From: Lachnospiraceae bacterium AC3007
Lineage (GTDB): Bacteria > Bacillota > Clostridia > Lachnospirales > Lachnospiraceae
Assembly (NCBI GenBank): GCA_000621405.1
Contig: KK211271.1
Location: forward strand, 257,632 to 321,631
DNA length: 64,000 nucleotides
Reading direction: 5' to 3'
In this document: piece by piece, positions 18,710 to 25,409 of the stretch
How the letters are laid out: every line of letters begins with the position of its first letter
Position numbering within the stretch: the stretch's first letter is position 1
The notes under the pieces: generated by a model
The model's input: only the letters and a program-made list of their open reading frames with translations
What the model was told of the DNA's origin: nothing
Database searches by the model: none
Position numbers and translations under genes: made by a program

Positions 18710-19840
18710 TTACTTCCCCCATATCGACTCGATGCACTCGAGCGCAAATGCTCTCTGCTCTTCACTCATGGCTGCATTGTTCTGCTTCTCGTAAAATTCT
18801 TCGAACAGCTCTATGGGAGTCTTCCTCTCGACATCCCCTGCATTGGTGACGACACGCTGCTCCTTTGTCCTTTTATTATCGTAGCTGAGCTTCATGAGAT
18901 TCGGATAGATGATACGGAGCTTGGCTGCGGCATCTATGACATCTTCCTCATCGGTGAGCACGGCATGGATATAGTCGTCAAGGCAGGTGCCTTCGTAGCC
19001 GGTCTTAAGCGTAAGCTCCTCATAGGTACCCCTTATCTCTCGAAGATCGCGCTTCGGAACAAGCGGGATCTCGCTTATCTTTACCTCTCCCTTCTCAGGC
19101 ATGTCCACGACAGTCACCGACTTCTTATGATCCTTCTCCGAAAAAGAATATTTGAGGGGTGTCCCGCAGTATCTGAGCGTATCCCTGCCTATAGTCTGCT
19201 TCCCATGAAGATGACCGAGGGCCACGTAATCAAAGTCGTCAAAGACAGACGCATCCACATTGTCGAGGCCGCCGACCATGATATCCTCCGACTCGCACCT
19301 CGTTCCTCCCGTGACAAACTGGTGGGCGATAAGTATATTGCGCTCGTCTGTATTGATATCCATATGCTCCACGGCCACCCTGCAGGCATCTGTGTGATCG
19401 GCTATCTCCTCATCCGGAAAGAGGCTTCGTACGATAGAGGGCTTGATATAAGGAAGAAGAAAGATATTGACAGCGCCGCTCTTATCCTTAAGCCTGTAAT
19501 GCGCCGCCGACCCGTCATACTCCGGAGACAGATGTATGCCGGTATGATCGACCAGCTGTCCATGATCGGAGAATCTCACGGCAGAATCATGATTGCCGTA
19601 TATCGCAAATACGGGAACCTTCTTTTCGGCGAGACTTGTAAGAAAATCATCCCAGAGTCTCATGGCGTCCTCTGCAGGGATGGTTCTGTCATAGACATCT
19701 CCCGCTATCAGGATGCCGTCCGGCTTCTCCTTATTAATAATGGTCAGGATCTCCTTTAATATATATCTCTGATCGTCGATCATGGAGAATTCATTGACTC
19801 TCTTCCCAAGATGCAGATCAGACAGATGTATGAATCTCAT
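18710..19840 (-). CDS. sbcD: SbcD, nuclease subunit of SbcCD
   Basis: A 376-residue Mre11-type phosphoesterase. Start at ATG 19840 (MRFIHLSDLHLGK) after GAGGAGCG; the frame continues upstream without a plausible start. Motifs: DLHLG, GDVYDR, GNHDS, and ALGHLHG near residue 225. The gene precedes sbcC by one base pair and the two are surely co-transcribed. Confidence 0.95.
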   Translation of the reverse strand: MRFIHLSDLHLGKRVNEFSMIDDQRYILKEILTIINKEKPDGILIAGDVYDRTIPAEDAMRLWDDFLTSLAEKKVPVFAIYGNHDSAVRFSDHGQLVDHTGIHLSPEYDGSAAHYRLKDKSGAVNIFLLPYIKPSIVRSLFPDEEIADHTDACRVAVEHMDINTDERNILIAHQFVTGGTRCESEDIMVGGLDNVDASVFDDFDYVALGHLHGKQTIGRDTLRYCGTPLKYSFSEKDHKKSVTVVDMPEKGEVKISEIPLVPKRDLREIRGTYEELTLKTGYEGTCLDDYIHAVLTDEEDVIDAAAKLRIIYPNLMKLSYDNKRTKEQRVVTNAGDVERKTPIELFEEFYEKQNNAAMSEEQRAFALECIESIWGK

Positions 19841-19987
19841 GCACTTACGCTCCTCAGTATTCTTAAATCGCTCGCCCACTTTCGTGCAGGCACGTTCCGG
19901 ATTATAGTATATCAAAAAATACTGACCTATAATCAGTACAGAAAGCAGATCATATCAAATCTTGGTTTACATAATTCAGAATCTTGG

Positions 19988-20015
19988 TTGAATTTTTCCT
20001 GTTCTCTGATAAAAT
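19988..20015 (+). promoter_or_regulatory. promoter giving a near-leaderless transcript
   Basis: TTGAAT (19988-19993), 16 bp, TAAAAT (20010-20015). A start about 7 bp downstream would be near 20022, three bases before the ATG at 20025, and no Shine-Dalgarno sequence lies between. A copy of the 11-bp word (GGTTTACATAA, 19964-19974) sits just upstream. Confidence 0.6.
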
Positions 20016-20024
20016 ATACTTGAT

Positions 20025-20453
20025 ATGGGAACCTATGTATGCAGAAAATGCGGAAAAAAATTTGAGTCAAAGACTCTTACAGACGGCTTCTGTCACGAAT
20101 GTCTCGCCGAGTTTCTGGATAAATATCATCTTGTAAGGGAATATCTCTGGGAACACCCCGGCAGCAACGCGAGCGAGATCTCCAAGGCCTGTGAAGTATC
20201 GGTACATCAGGTGATGGAATGGGTGAGAGAAGACCGTTTCATGCTGACCAACGATTCAAAAGTTTTTATTTATTGCGAGGTATGCGGAGCCAAGATCACA
20301 TCCGGAAGGCTGTGCGAGAGATGCTCCAAGGTCGAGGCCCGTGAGCAGAAGAGCAAGGATGCTGTCAGACGCGCCAAGGCCAAGGCAGAAGAAAGGCAGG
20401 GAGTCGCCGTAGCCAAATATGACGGTGACGACGGCAAGATGCGTTTCCTGTAA
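20025..20453 (+). CDS. double zinc-ribbon/HTH protein (YvyF-like)
   Basis: A 142-residue basic protein: zinc ribbon 1 (C6-x2-C9, C23-x2-C26), a helix-turn-helix-like part (NASEISKACEVSVHQVMEWVRE), zinc ribbon 2 (CEVCGAKI...LCERC) and a Lys/Arg/Ala tail. The layout matches the YvyF-type proteins found in flagellar operons of Bacillus, but no flagellar gene is visible here, so the role is open. ATG 20025 must be the start because the first zinc ligand is residue 6; there is no ribosome binding site, suggesting a leaderless mRNA. Confidence 0.75.
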   Translation: MGTYVCRKCGKKFESKTLTDGFCHECLAEFLDKYHLVREYLWEHPGSNASEISKACEVSVHQVMEWVREDRFMLTNDSKVFIYCEVCGAKITSGRLCERCSKVEAREQKSKDAVRRAKAKAEERQGVAVAKYDGDDGKMRFL

Positions 20454-20486
20454 GTTTTCCAATTTTCACTTTTCATTTAAAAGACT

Positions 20487-20523
20487 TAGGCGGAGCACTT
20501 CTGATCATCAAGTGCTCCGCCTA
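20487..20523. terminator. 14-bp stem hairpin terminator
   Basis: Arms 20487-20500 (TAGGCGGAGCACTT) and 20510-20523 pair perfectly around a 9-base loop. The minus-strand side is followed by AGTCTTTTAAAT. It can end both the plus-strand zinc-ribbon gene (stop 20453) and the minus-strand transcript. Confidence 0.75.
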
Positions 20524-20847
20524 TCTGGATATTTCATCCATTACTTCGTGTCCCATTGGACCATACCTCTCAATCTGCTCTCCCGCTGCTCGCTACTCGT
20601 CTATGGCACATCGTCCTCACACTGTTTGTAGGACATCTTATATGTGATTTTTGCCATCATTCTGCATCGGTCAAGCCTGTTAAAACTACTTTGTCTGTCG
20701 CTTTTCTCAAACCCGTCTATAATTGCTCCTCTATGATAATCCGGTCTGCAATACTCATTCACTTCTTTTGATTGTTCACTTCACCGCCCTGACCGGATTT
20801 GAAAGGCTGTGAAGCTACATTCCTATGCTGGTGGTTTGGCCCTCCTT

Positions 20848-20880
20848 TCAAAGAATATTGAGGTTAACTGATCTGTACAT
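20848..20880 (-). CDS. 10-codon leader peptide MYRSVNLNIL
   Basis: ATG at 20880, stop TGA at 20850-20848. GGGGAGG (20890-20896) lies 9 bases upstream, an ideal spacing, and the mRNA start would be only about 30 bases further up. A second strong AAAGGAGGG overlaps the stop, the arrangement expected for translational coupling or attenuation. No clear larger gene follows, so coding is inferred only from signals. Confidence 0.45.
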   Translation of the reverse strand: MYRSVNLNIL

Positions 20881-20915
20881 CGGATCGTACCTCCCCATCT
20901 CTTTGGAATGATTAA

Positions 20916-20944
20916 ACTATACCACGGGCATATTAAATTGTCAA
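20916..20944 (-). promoter_or_regulatory. canonical sigma-A promoter
   Basis: On the minus strand TTGACA (20944-20939), exactly 17 bp, TATAGT (20921-20916). Expected transcription start near 20909. It is among the best promoter matches in the window, yet no ordinary gene follows it. Confidence 0.85.
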
Positions 20945-21006
20945 TACATTTTCGTAAATTTTTTATAATTGTCTGACAATTTTTTTATCGCTGCAAATGC
21001 TGAAAA

Positions 21007-21030
21007 TCCCGCTCCTTTTAAGGAGCGGGA
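21007..21030 (-). terminator. terminator of the aldo/keto reductase operon
   Basis: An 11-bp perfect stem (TCCCGCTCCTT and its complement) with a two-base loop, followed on the minus strand by ATTTTC. It lies 17 bp past the stop of the reductase gene. Confidence 0.8.
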
Positions 21031-21047
21031 TCCCGGATCGTATTTAT

Positions 21048-22190
21048 TTACCCTATCTTCTGTACAAAATCTGTCATCACTTCGGATATCTTGATCTGCT
21101 GGGGGCAAACCTTCTCGCAGCTCCTGCAGTGGAGGCAGGCTGCCGGCTGTCTCTCCGCCGGAATCGCCGAAAGAGCCATCGGTGCGATAAAGCCGAATCC
21201 GCCGTCTTCCGTGGTCAGCAGATGCTCATTGTAGAGTTCGATCATCCTGGGGATGTCGATCTGCTGCGGACAATGGCTCGTACAATAATGACATGCCGTG
21301 CAGGGTACTGATCTGCCGGACATCATCTCGTCCACGATGCCCATCAATGCTTCCATCTCAGGATCTGTCAGCGGCTTTTCCTCTTCAAACGTCCTGATGT
21401 TGGCTGCCAGCTGATCTGCATCGGACATTCCCGACAGGACCACAGTCACCGAAGGGACCGACTGCAGGAACCTGAACGCCCATGCGGGTATGTCTTCATC
21501 CGGACGAAGGTTTCTCAGCTTCTCTTCCATTTTGCCCGGAAGATGAGCGAGCTTTCCGCCTCTTACGGGCTCCATCACCCATACAGGGATCCCTCTTTCA
21601 TTCAGAAGATCCACTTTTTCCTTGCCGTGCTGGAATTTCCAATCGAGGTAGTTGAGCTGGAGCTGTCCGAATTCCATGCTCTCGCCATATGCATCAAGGA
21701 ATCTCTTAAGGACATCTATCTCGCCATGGCCTGAAAATCCCAGGTGTCTGATGCGTCCATTTTTCTTCTGCTCGATAAGATAATCATAGATCCCGTACTT
21801 CGGATCCAGATACTGCTCTATATTCATCTCGCAGACATTATGGAAAAGATAGAAATCAAAATAGTCGGTGCCGGTCTTTTTAAGCTGCTGCTCAAAGATC
21901 TCCCTGACCTTCGGCATATTGGAAAGATCGTATCCGGGGAATTTCGATGCAAGATAAAAACTGTCTCTCGGATACCGAGCCAGAGCCTCGCCCAGGACGA
22001 TCTCGGAATTGCCGTTATGATAGCCCCAAGCTGTGTCATAGTAGTTGATGCCGCTCTTCATGGCATCATCTACCATCCTGAAGGTCAGCTCGCGGTCTAT
22101 ATCGGAATCGTTACCATCATGCACGGGAAGGCGCATTGCGCCGAATCCGAGCATGGATAGCTTCATACCCTGAAAGTCCCTGTAGATCAT
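21048..22190 (-). CDS. aldo/keto reductase with C-terminal 4Fe-4S domain
   Basis: A 380-residue enzyme. The AKR barrel (1 to about 290) has the catalytic tetrad elements (YYDTAWGYHNGNSE, then ASKFPG and FHNV) and ends in a bacterial ferredoxin-like part with C-x2-C-x2-C-x3-C clusters (CTACHYCTSHCP and CLHCRSCEKVCP). This architecture is common in anaerobes; the substrate is unknown. It follows the PilZ gene by 3 bp and has its own terminator. Confidence 0.9.
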   Translation of the reverse strand: MIYRDFQGMKLSMLGFGAMRLPVHDGNDSDIDRELTFRMVDDAMKSGINYYDTAWGYHNGNSEIVLGEALARYPRDSFYLASKFPGYDLSNMPKVREIFEQQLKKTGTDYFDFYLFHNVCEMNIEQYLDPKYGIYDYLIEQKKNGRIRHLGFSGHGEIDVLKRFLDAYGESMEFGQLQLNYLDWKFQHGKEKVDLLNERGIPVWVMEPVRGGKLAHLPGKMEEKLRNLRPDEDIPAWAFRFLQSVPSVTVVLSGMSDADQLAANIRTFEEEKPLTDPEMEALMGIVDEMMSGRSVPCTACHYCTSHCPQQIDIPRMIELYNEHLLTTEDGGFGFIAPMALSAIPAERQPAACLHCRSCEKVCPQQIKISEVMTDFVQKIG

Positions 22191-22193
22191 ATG

Positions 22194-22538
22194 TCACACC
22201 TCTTTGTCAGGATTGCCGATATGAGCGAAGAGGTACTCCAGGACTTCCTTTGTGAACTTCTTTGCGCTGATACCGACTGTATATGTGCCGTCCGCGCGCT
22301 TCTCCATGCGCGCTACGGTAGCGTACATTATCACCGTGTCTGCTACTATAATAACGTCCAGGCCCATGATGTCGGGTCTGTCGTCCTTCATCCAAAGACC
22401 CATACCCTTGGGGCTCGCATCCTCCACCTGCACATAGAGGGTCTCGCCTGTATCGCATATCACGACGATACTGGGCGCCTTGAACTCAACTCTGCCTATC
22501 TTACGCTTCTCGCTGGTTACTTCCGCTTCAAGTGTCAT
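22194..22538 (-). CDS. PilZ-domain c-di-GMP receptor
   Basis: A 114-residue single-domain protein. It carries the two PilZ binding elements: the Arg/Lys-rich switch (KRKIGRVEF, an RxxxR-like motif) and the DxSxxG loop (VEDASPKGMGL). It should bind cyclic di-GMP; a GGDEF protein that could make it is encoded at 49697-51001. Start ATG 22538 after AAGGAGAAGAG. Its target is unknown; the co-transcribed reductase is a candidate partner only by position. Confidence 0.75.
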   Translation of the reverse strand: MTLEAEVTSEKRKIGRVEFKAPSIVVICDTGETLYVQVEDASPKGMGLWMKDDRPDIMGLDVIIVADTVIMYATVARMEKRADGTYTVGISAKKFTKEVLEYLFAHIGNPDKEV

Positions 22539-22697
22539 ACTCTTCTCCTTAAGATTTTTCTAAGACAGGTGGGATAGCTTTTATCTCCTGTCCGCCACCT
22601 GACTGCAATACTGCAATTATTTATTATACAACAAAAAAACCGTTATGGCACGGGAGAAAATAAAAGAATCTCGCCACCATCGGAATTACATCTTATC

Positions 22698-23480
22698 TCA
22701 TCCCAGCGCTACGTCCAGTGCCATCATGAGAGTGAAGCCCAGGGCGAACATGATGACGCCGATGTTTGAATGCTCGCCTTCGGACATCTCGGGGATCAGC
22801 TCCTCCACCACGACGTACATCATGGCGCCTGCAGCAAAGCTTAATAGATAGGGCATCGCCGGAATTATGGCGCCCGCTGCAAGTATGGTGATGAAAGCTC
22901 CGACAGGTTCCACGGCGCCCGAGAGCACGCCGTCAAGAAAAGCCTTTGACTTGCTCTTTCCCTCCGCGCAGAGCGGCATCGAGATGATCGCTCCCTCCGG
23001 AAAATTCTGAATGGCGATACCTAGCGCCAGAGCCAGCGCTCCGCCGGTCGTAATAGAAGAATTCCCAGATACAAGACCCGCATACACGACACCGACTGCC
23101 ATCCCCTCGGGAATATTATGAAGCGTGACCGCAAGAACCATCATCGTGGTCTTCTTAAGCTTCGCATTAGGGCCTTCGGCCTTATCGGCGTTCATATGAA
23201 GGTGTGGTATAACGGAATCGAGAAATAAAAGAAAGAGCATTCCGAGCCAGAATCCCACACAGGCGGGAAGGAAGCTCAGGCTCCCCATCCCTTCGGTCTG
23301 CTCCATGGCAGGGATTATGAGGCTCCATATGGAAGCTGCAACCATGACTCCGCTGGCAAATCCGGTAAGAGCTCTCCTTACCTTATCGCCAAGTTCCTTT
23401 TTCATAAAGAAGACACAGCCTGCGCCGAGCGCAGTTCCTGCAAAGGGGATCCACAGTCCCGGAAGTATAGCAGCAGTCAT
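22698..23480 (-). CDS. ZIP-family metal transporter
   Basis: A 260-residue protein with eight membrane helices. The conserved metal-site helices IV and V are clear (HNIPEGMAVGV and QNFPEGAIISMPL). A short loop with His (PHLHMNAD) precedes them. It imports divalent metal such as Zn or Mn. A single-gene unit between the PilZ operon and the lipid kinase. Confidence 0.92.
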   Translation of the reverse strand: MTAAILPGLWIPFAGTALGAGCVFFMKKELGDKVRRALTGFASGVMVAASIWSLIIPAMEQTEGMGSLSFLPACVGFWLGMLFLLFLDSVIPHLHMNADKAEGPNAKLKKTTMMVLAVTLHNIPEGMAVGVVYAGLVSGNSSITTGGALALALGIAIQNFPEGAIISMPLCAEGKSKSKAFLDGVLSGAVEPVGAFITILAAGAIIPAMPYLLSFAAGAMMYVVVEELIPEMSEGEHSNIGVIMFALGFTLMMALDVALG

Positions 23481-23528
23481 AGTCAGTCACCTCATTATCA
23501 GATTAATATTCGTTTGCCCGGATCAACA

Positions 23529-24494
23529 TCACATAAGGAGCATGAGCTTCTTATCATGGATATGATACCTGACTTCATCGCCCGGCGTCTTCACCTCTCC
23601 GTCTGCATGAAGATGTCTCGGACCGTCAAGTTTCATGTATATTTCTCTTCCTCTGAAGATATCTATCTCTTTATATTTCACATGCTTTCCCGAGACCGCC
23701 ATAGGGAACATGCGCATGAACTTCATCACGCTGATGTCATTGGCCACGCAGATATCCAGCATGCCGTCATTATCTGATGCTTCGGGGCAGAACATGAATC
23801 CCCCGCCCTCATATCTGTGATCCATGCAGGCTGCAAAGAGACATTTCTCATAGACTCTTGTCTGTCCGTCTTCCGTATGGATCTCGCATCTGAAGCTTTC
23901 GTTTTTAAGGATGAGCCTGAGCGCGATCAGTATATATACAAGCCGTCCGAGCCCGATCTTATTGAGGATGCGCTTCATTCCGGATCTCTCGACGTAGTAG
24001 CATGTCTCGGCATCAAATCCGGCGCCGGAACTGATATTAAAATAATATCTCTCCTCTCCGGATTCCACGACTCCTATGTCCATGCTTCTGGCTGTCTTCC
24101 TAAGAGCTATGGTCCGGACCAGACTCTTTATCTCTTCCCTTTTCCTTGCCGTATGCCGGCCTCTCCCGGAGACTACGGGGATGCCCAGATCTCTTGCGAG
24201 GTCGTTGCCGCTTCCTGCGGGAATAAAACCGATCCTTGTGCGCTCGAAATCCACTATCCCGTTCACCGCATCATTCATGGAGCCGTCGCCGCCTATGATG
24301 ACTATGTCCGTATAGTCGCTGTCGCCGTCACCGGGGCCGGACAGTTTTCTCACGACGTCTGTGAGTCTCTTTTCTCCGCCGGGATAATGCACCTGATAAG
24401 CCACTCCCGCGGAGTCAAAGTATGGCTTTACGCTTTCAAATATTCTCTTTCCGCGTCCGGAGCCGGTAGCGGGATTGACCACAATGTGCAGCAT
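23529..24494 (-). CDS. diacylglycerol/lipid kinase (DagK/YegS family)
   Basis: A 321-residue cytoplasmic kinase. The nucleotide motif GGDGSMNDAVNG, the start NPATGSGRGKR and IPAGSGNDLARDLGIP are diagnostic. It phosphorylates a diacylglycerol-like lipid in membrane lipid recycling or lipoteichoic acid turnover. It lies downstream of apt and the permease remnant and is probably in the same transcript. Confidence 0.92.
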   Translation of the reverse strand: MLHIVVNPATGSGRGKRIFESVKPYFDSAGVAYQVHYPGGEKRLTDVVRKLSGPGDGDSDYTDIVIIGGDGSMNDAVNGIVDFERTRIGFIPAGSGNDLARDLGIPVVSGRGRHTARKREEIKSLVRTIALRKTARSMDIGVVESGEERYYFNISSGAGFDAETCYYVERSGMKRILNKIGLGRLVYILIALRLILKNESFRCEIHTEDGQTRVYEKCLFAACMDHRYEGGGFMFCPEASDNDGMLDICVANDISVMKFMRMFPMAVSGKHVKYKEIDIFRGREIYMKLDGPRHLHADGEVKTPGDEVRYHIHDKKLMLLM

Positions 24495-24504
24495 CTGTGA
24501 TCAT

Positions 24505-24714
24505 CTAGGCCGCGATAAAGAACTTCAGCAGGAACAGTATCGATATGATCAGCGACAGGATCAGAAAGATCACGCCCTCCATAAGTATGATACAGAGCGC
24601 AGCCTGAAAAGACTGAGCATAAGTGGCTCCGGTCAGAGTGACTATATTGGCGATCACCTCGGTCCTGACATCAGTTTTGTTTTCCTTAAGCTTGAACAGC
24701 TTTTCCATAATCAT
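24505..24714 (-). pseudogene. internally deleted purine permease (AzgA/NCS2-like) remnant
   Basis: A 69-residue ORF starting MEKLFKLKENKTDVRTEVIAN, nearly the exact N terminus of AzgA-type hypoxanthine/adenine permeases, which normally exceed 430 residues. Instead of the expected first helices the frame goes straight to a hydrophobic tail ending KFFIAA. The ATGA overlap with apt (24711-24714) is the arrangement expected of an intact purine salvage operon. Either a remnant left by internal deletion or a new one-helix membrane peptide that kept the start. Confidence 0.6.
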
Positions 24715-25235
24715 TTCCCGTCAAATGATATTACCGATCTGACATCATATCCGGAAAGGATATCCCTTCCCTTTAAGCCCTTCAATTCCATAAGGCACAA
24801 TATCGCAGCGACTTCTCCGCCGAGTCTTTCTACGAGAGACACCGATGCGGCAAGAGTACCGCCGGTGGCTATCAGATCATCGACGAGGACAACCTTCTGA
24901 CCGGGCTTCACGGAATCCGTCTGTATCTCTATCGTAGCCTTGCCGTACTGAAGCTCGCAGTCCTGGGATATCGTCTCATACGGAAGCTTGCCCTGCTTTC
25001 GTATAAGGGCAAATTCCTTATTCATGGCATAGGCCATGGGAGCGCCGAAAATAAAACCTCTCGCCTCCAGTCCCACCACCACGTCAAAATCCACATCCTC
25101 TGCCAGCTTTATCAGCTCATCGACCGCCATGTGGAATCCGTCCGCATCCTGAAGGATGGTTGTGATATCTCTGAACATTATCCCTTCCTTCGGAAAATCA
25201 GGGATAGTCCTTACGTATTCTTCAAGTTTTTTCAT
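24711..25235 (-). CDS. apt: adenine phosphoribosyltransferase
   Basis: A 174-residue enzyme of full length. Start at ATG 25235 (MKKLEEYVRTIPDFPKEG) after GGAGGATAAAA. The PRPP-binding motif VVLVDDLIATGGT and the FRDITTIL and EARGF signatures are present. It converts adenine and PRPP to AMP. The gene is directly followed by the broken purine permease. Confidence 0.96.
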   Translation of the reverse strand: MKKLEEYVRTIPDFPKEGIMFRDITTILQDADGFHMAVDELIKLAEDVDFDVVVGLEARGFIFGAPMAYAMNKEFALIRKQGKLPYETISQDCELQYGKATIEIQTDSVKPGQKVVLVDDLIATGGTLAASVSLVERLGGEVAAILCLMELKGLKGRDILSGYDVRSVISFDGK

Positions 25236-25320
25236 TTTTATCCTCCGTGGCTTTGTCCGGATCGGCCCGGACATACACTATAGATTATCCTTTTCGCATG
25301 CGGACAAGTCAAGAGGAACA

Positions 25321-25385
25321 AGACAGAGGGACGGTTCTTTTGTCTTGCCATTCGGCAAGACAACAAGAACCGTCCCTGCTGTCTT
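25321..25385. repeat. REP-like palindrome with GGGACGGTTCT core
   Basis: Arms 25321-25348 and 25355-25385 pair almost completely around CATTCG. The core GGGACGGTTCTTTTGTC and its complement are the kind of REP-like element associated with Y1-type (RAYT) transposases in Firmicutes; no such gene is in the window. It lies between the surface protein stop (25410) and apt and may act as a terminator. The same core recurs at 58949-59000. Confidence 0.8.
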
Positions 25386-25409
25386 GTGTATTGTCTTATT
25401 CTACAGTCT

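Larger units (their letters stand above)
20487..20909 (-). ncRNA. candidate independent transcript of about 420 nt, unknown
   Basis: This describes the 594-bp stretch 20454-21047 that has no recognisable gene. On the minus strand there is a canonical promoter (20916-20944), a leader ORF with a good ribosome binding site (20848-20880), a second AAAGGAGGG overlapping its stop (20840-20848), a start-stop pair ATG TAG at 20820, and a 14-bp hairpin (20487-20523) followed by a weak U-tract. Within it, the frame 20780-20601 is open for 59 codons and looks protein-like (a run rich in Arg, Lys, Asp and Met), then meets TAG and continues 19 more codons to 20541. It could be a regulatory RNA, a small-protein gene or a decayed element. 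I recognise no Rfam family. Confidence 0.5.

Noticed and set aside
18578-19759. A 393-codon open frame on the plus strand
   Set aside because: It lies wholly opposite sbcD and the start of sbcC, both of which have complete family motifs; it is an antisense shadow without a ribosome binding site.
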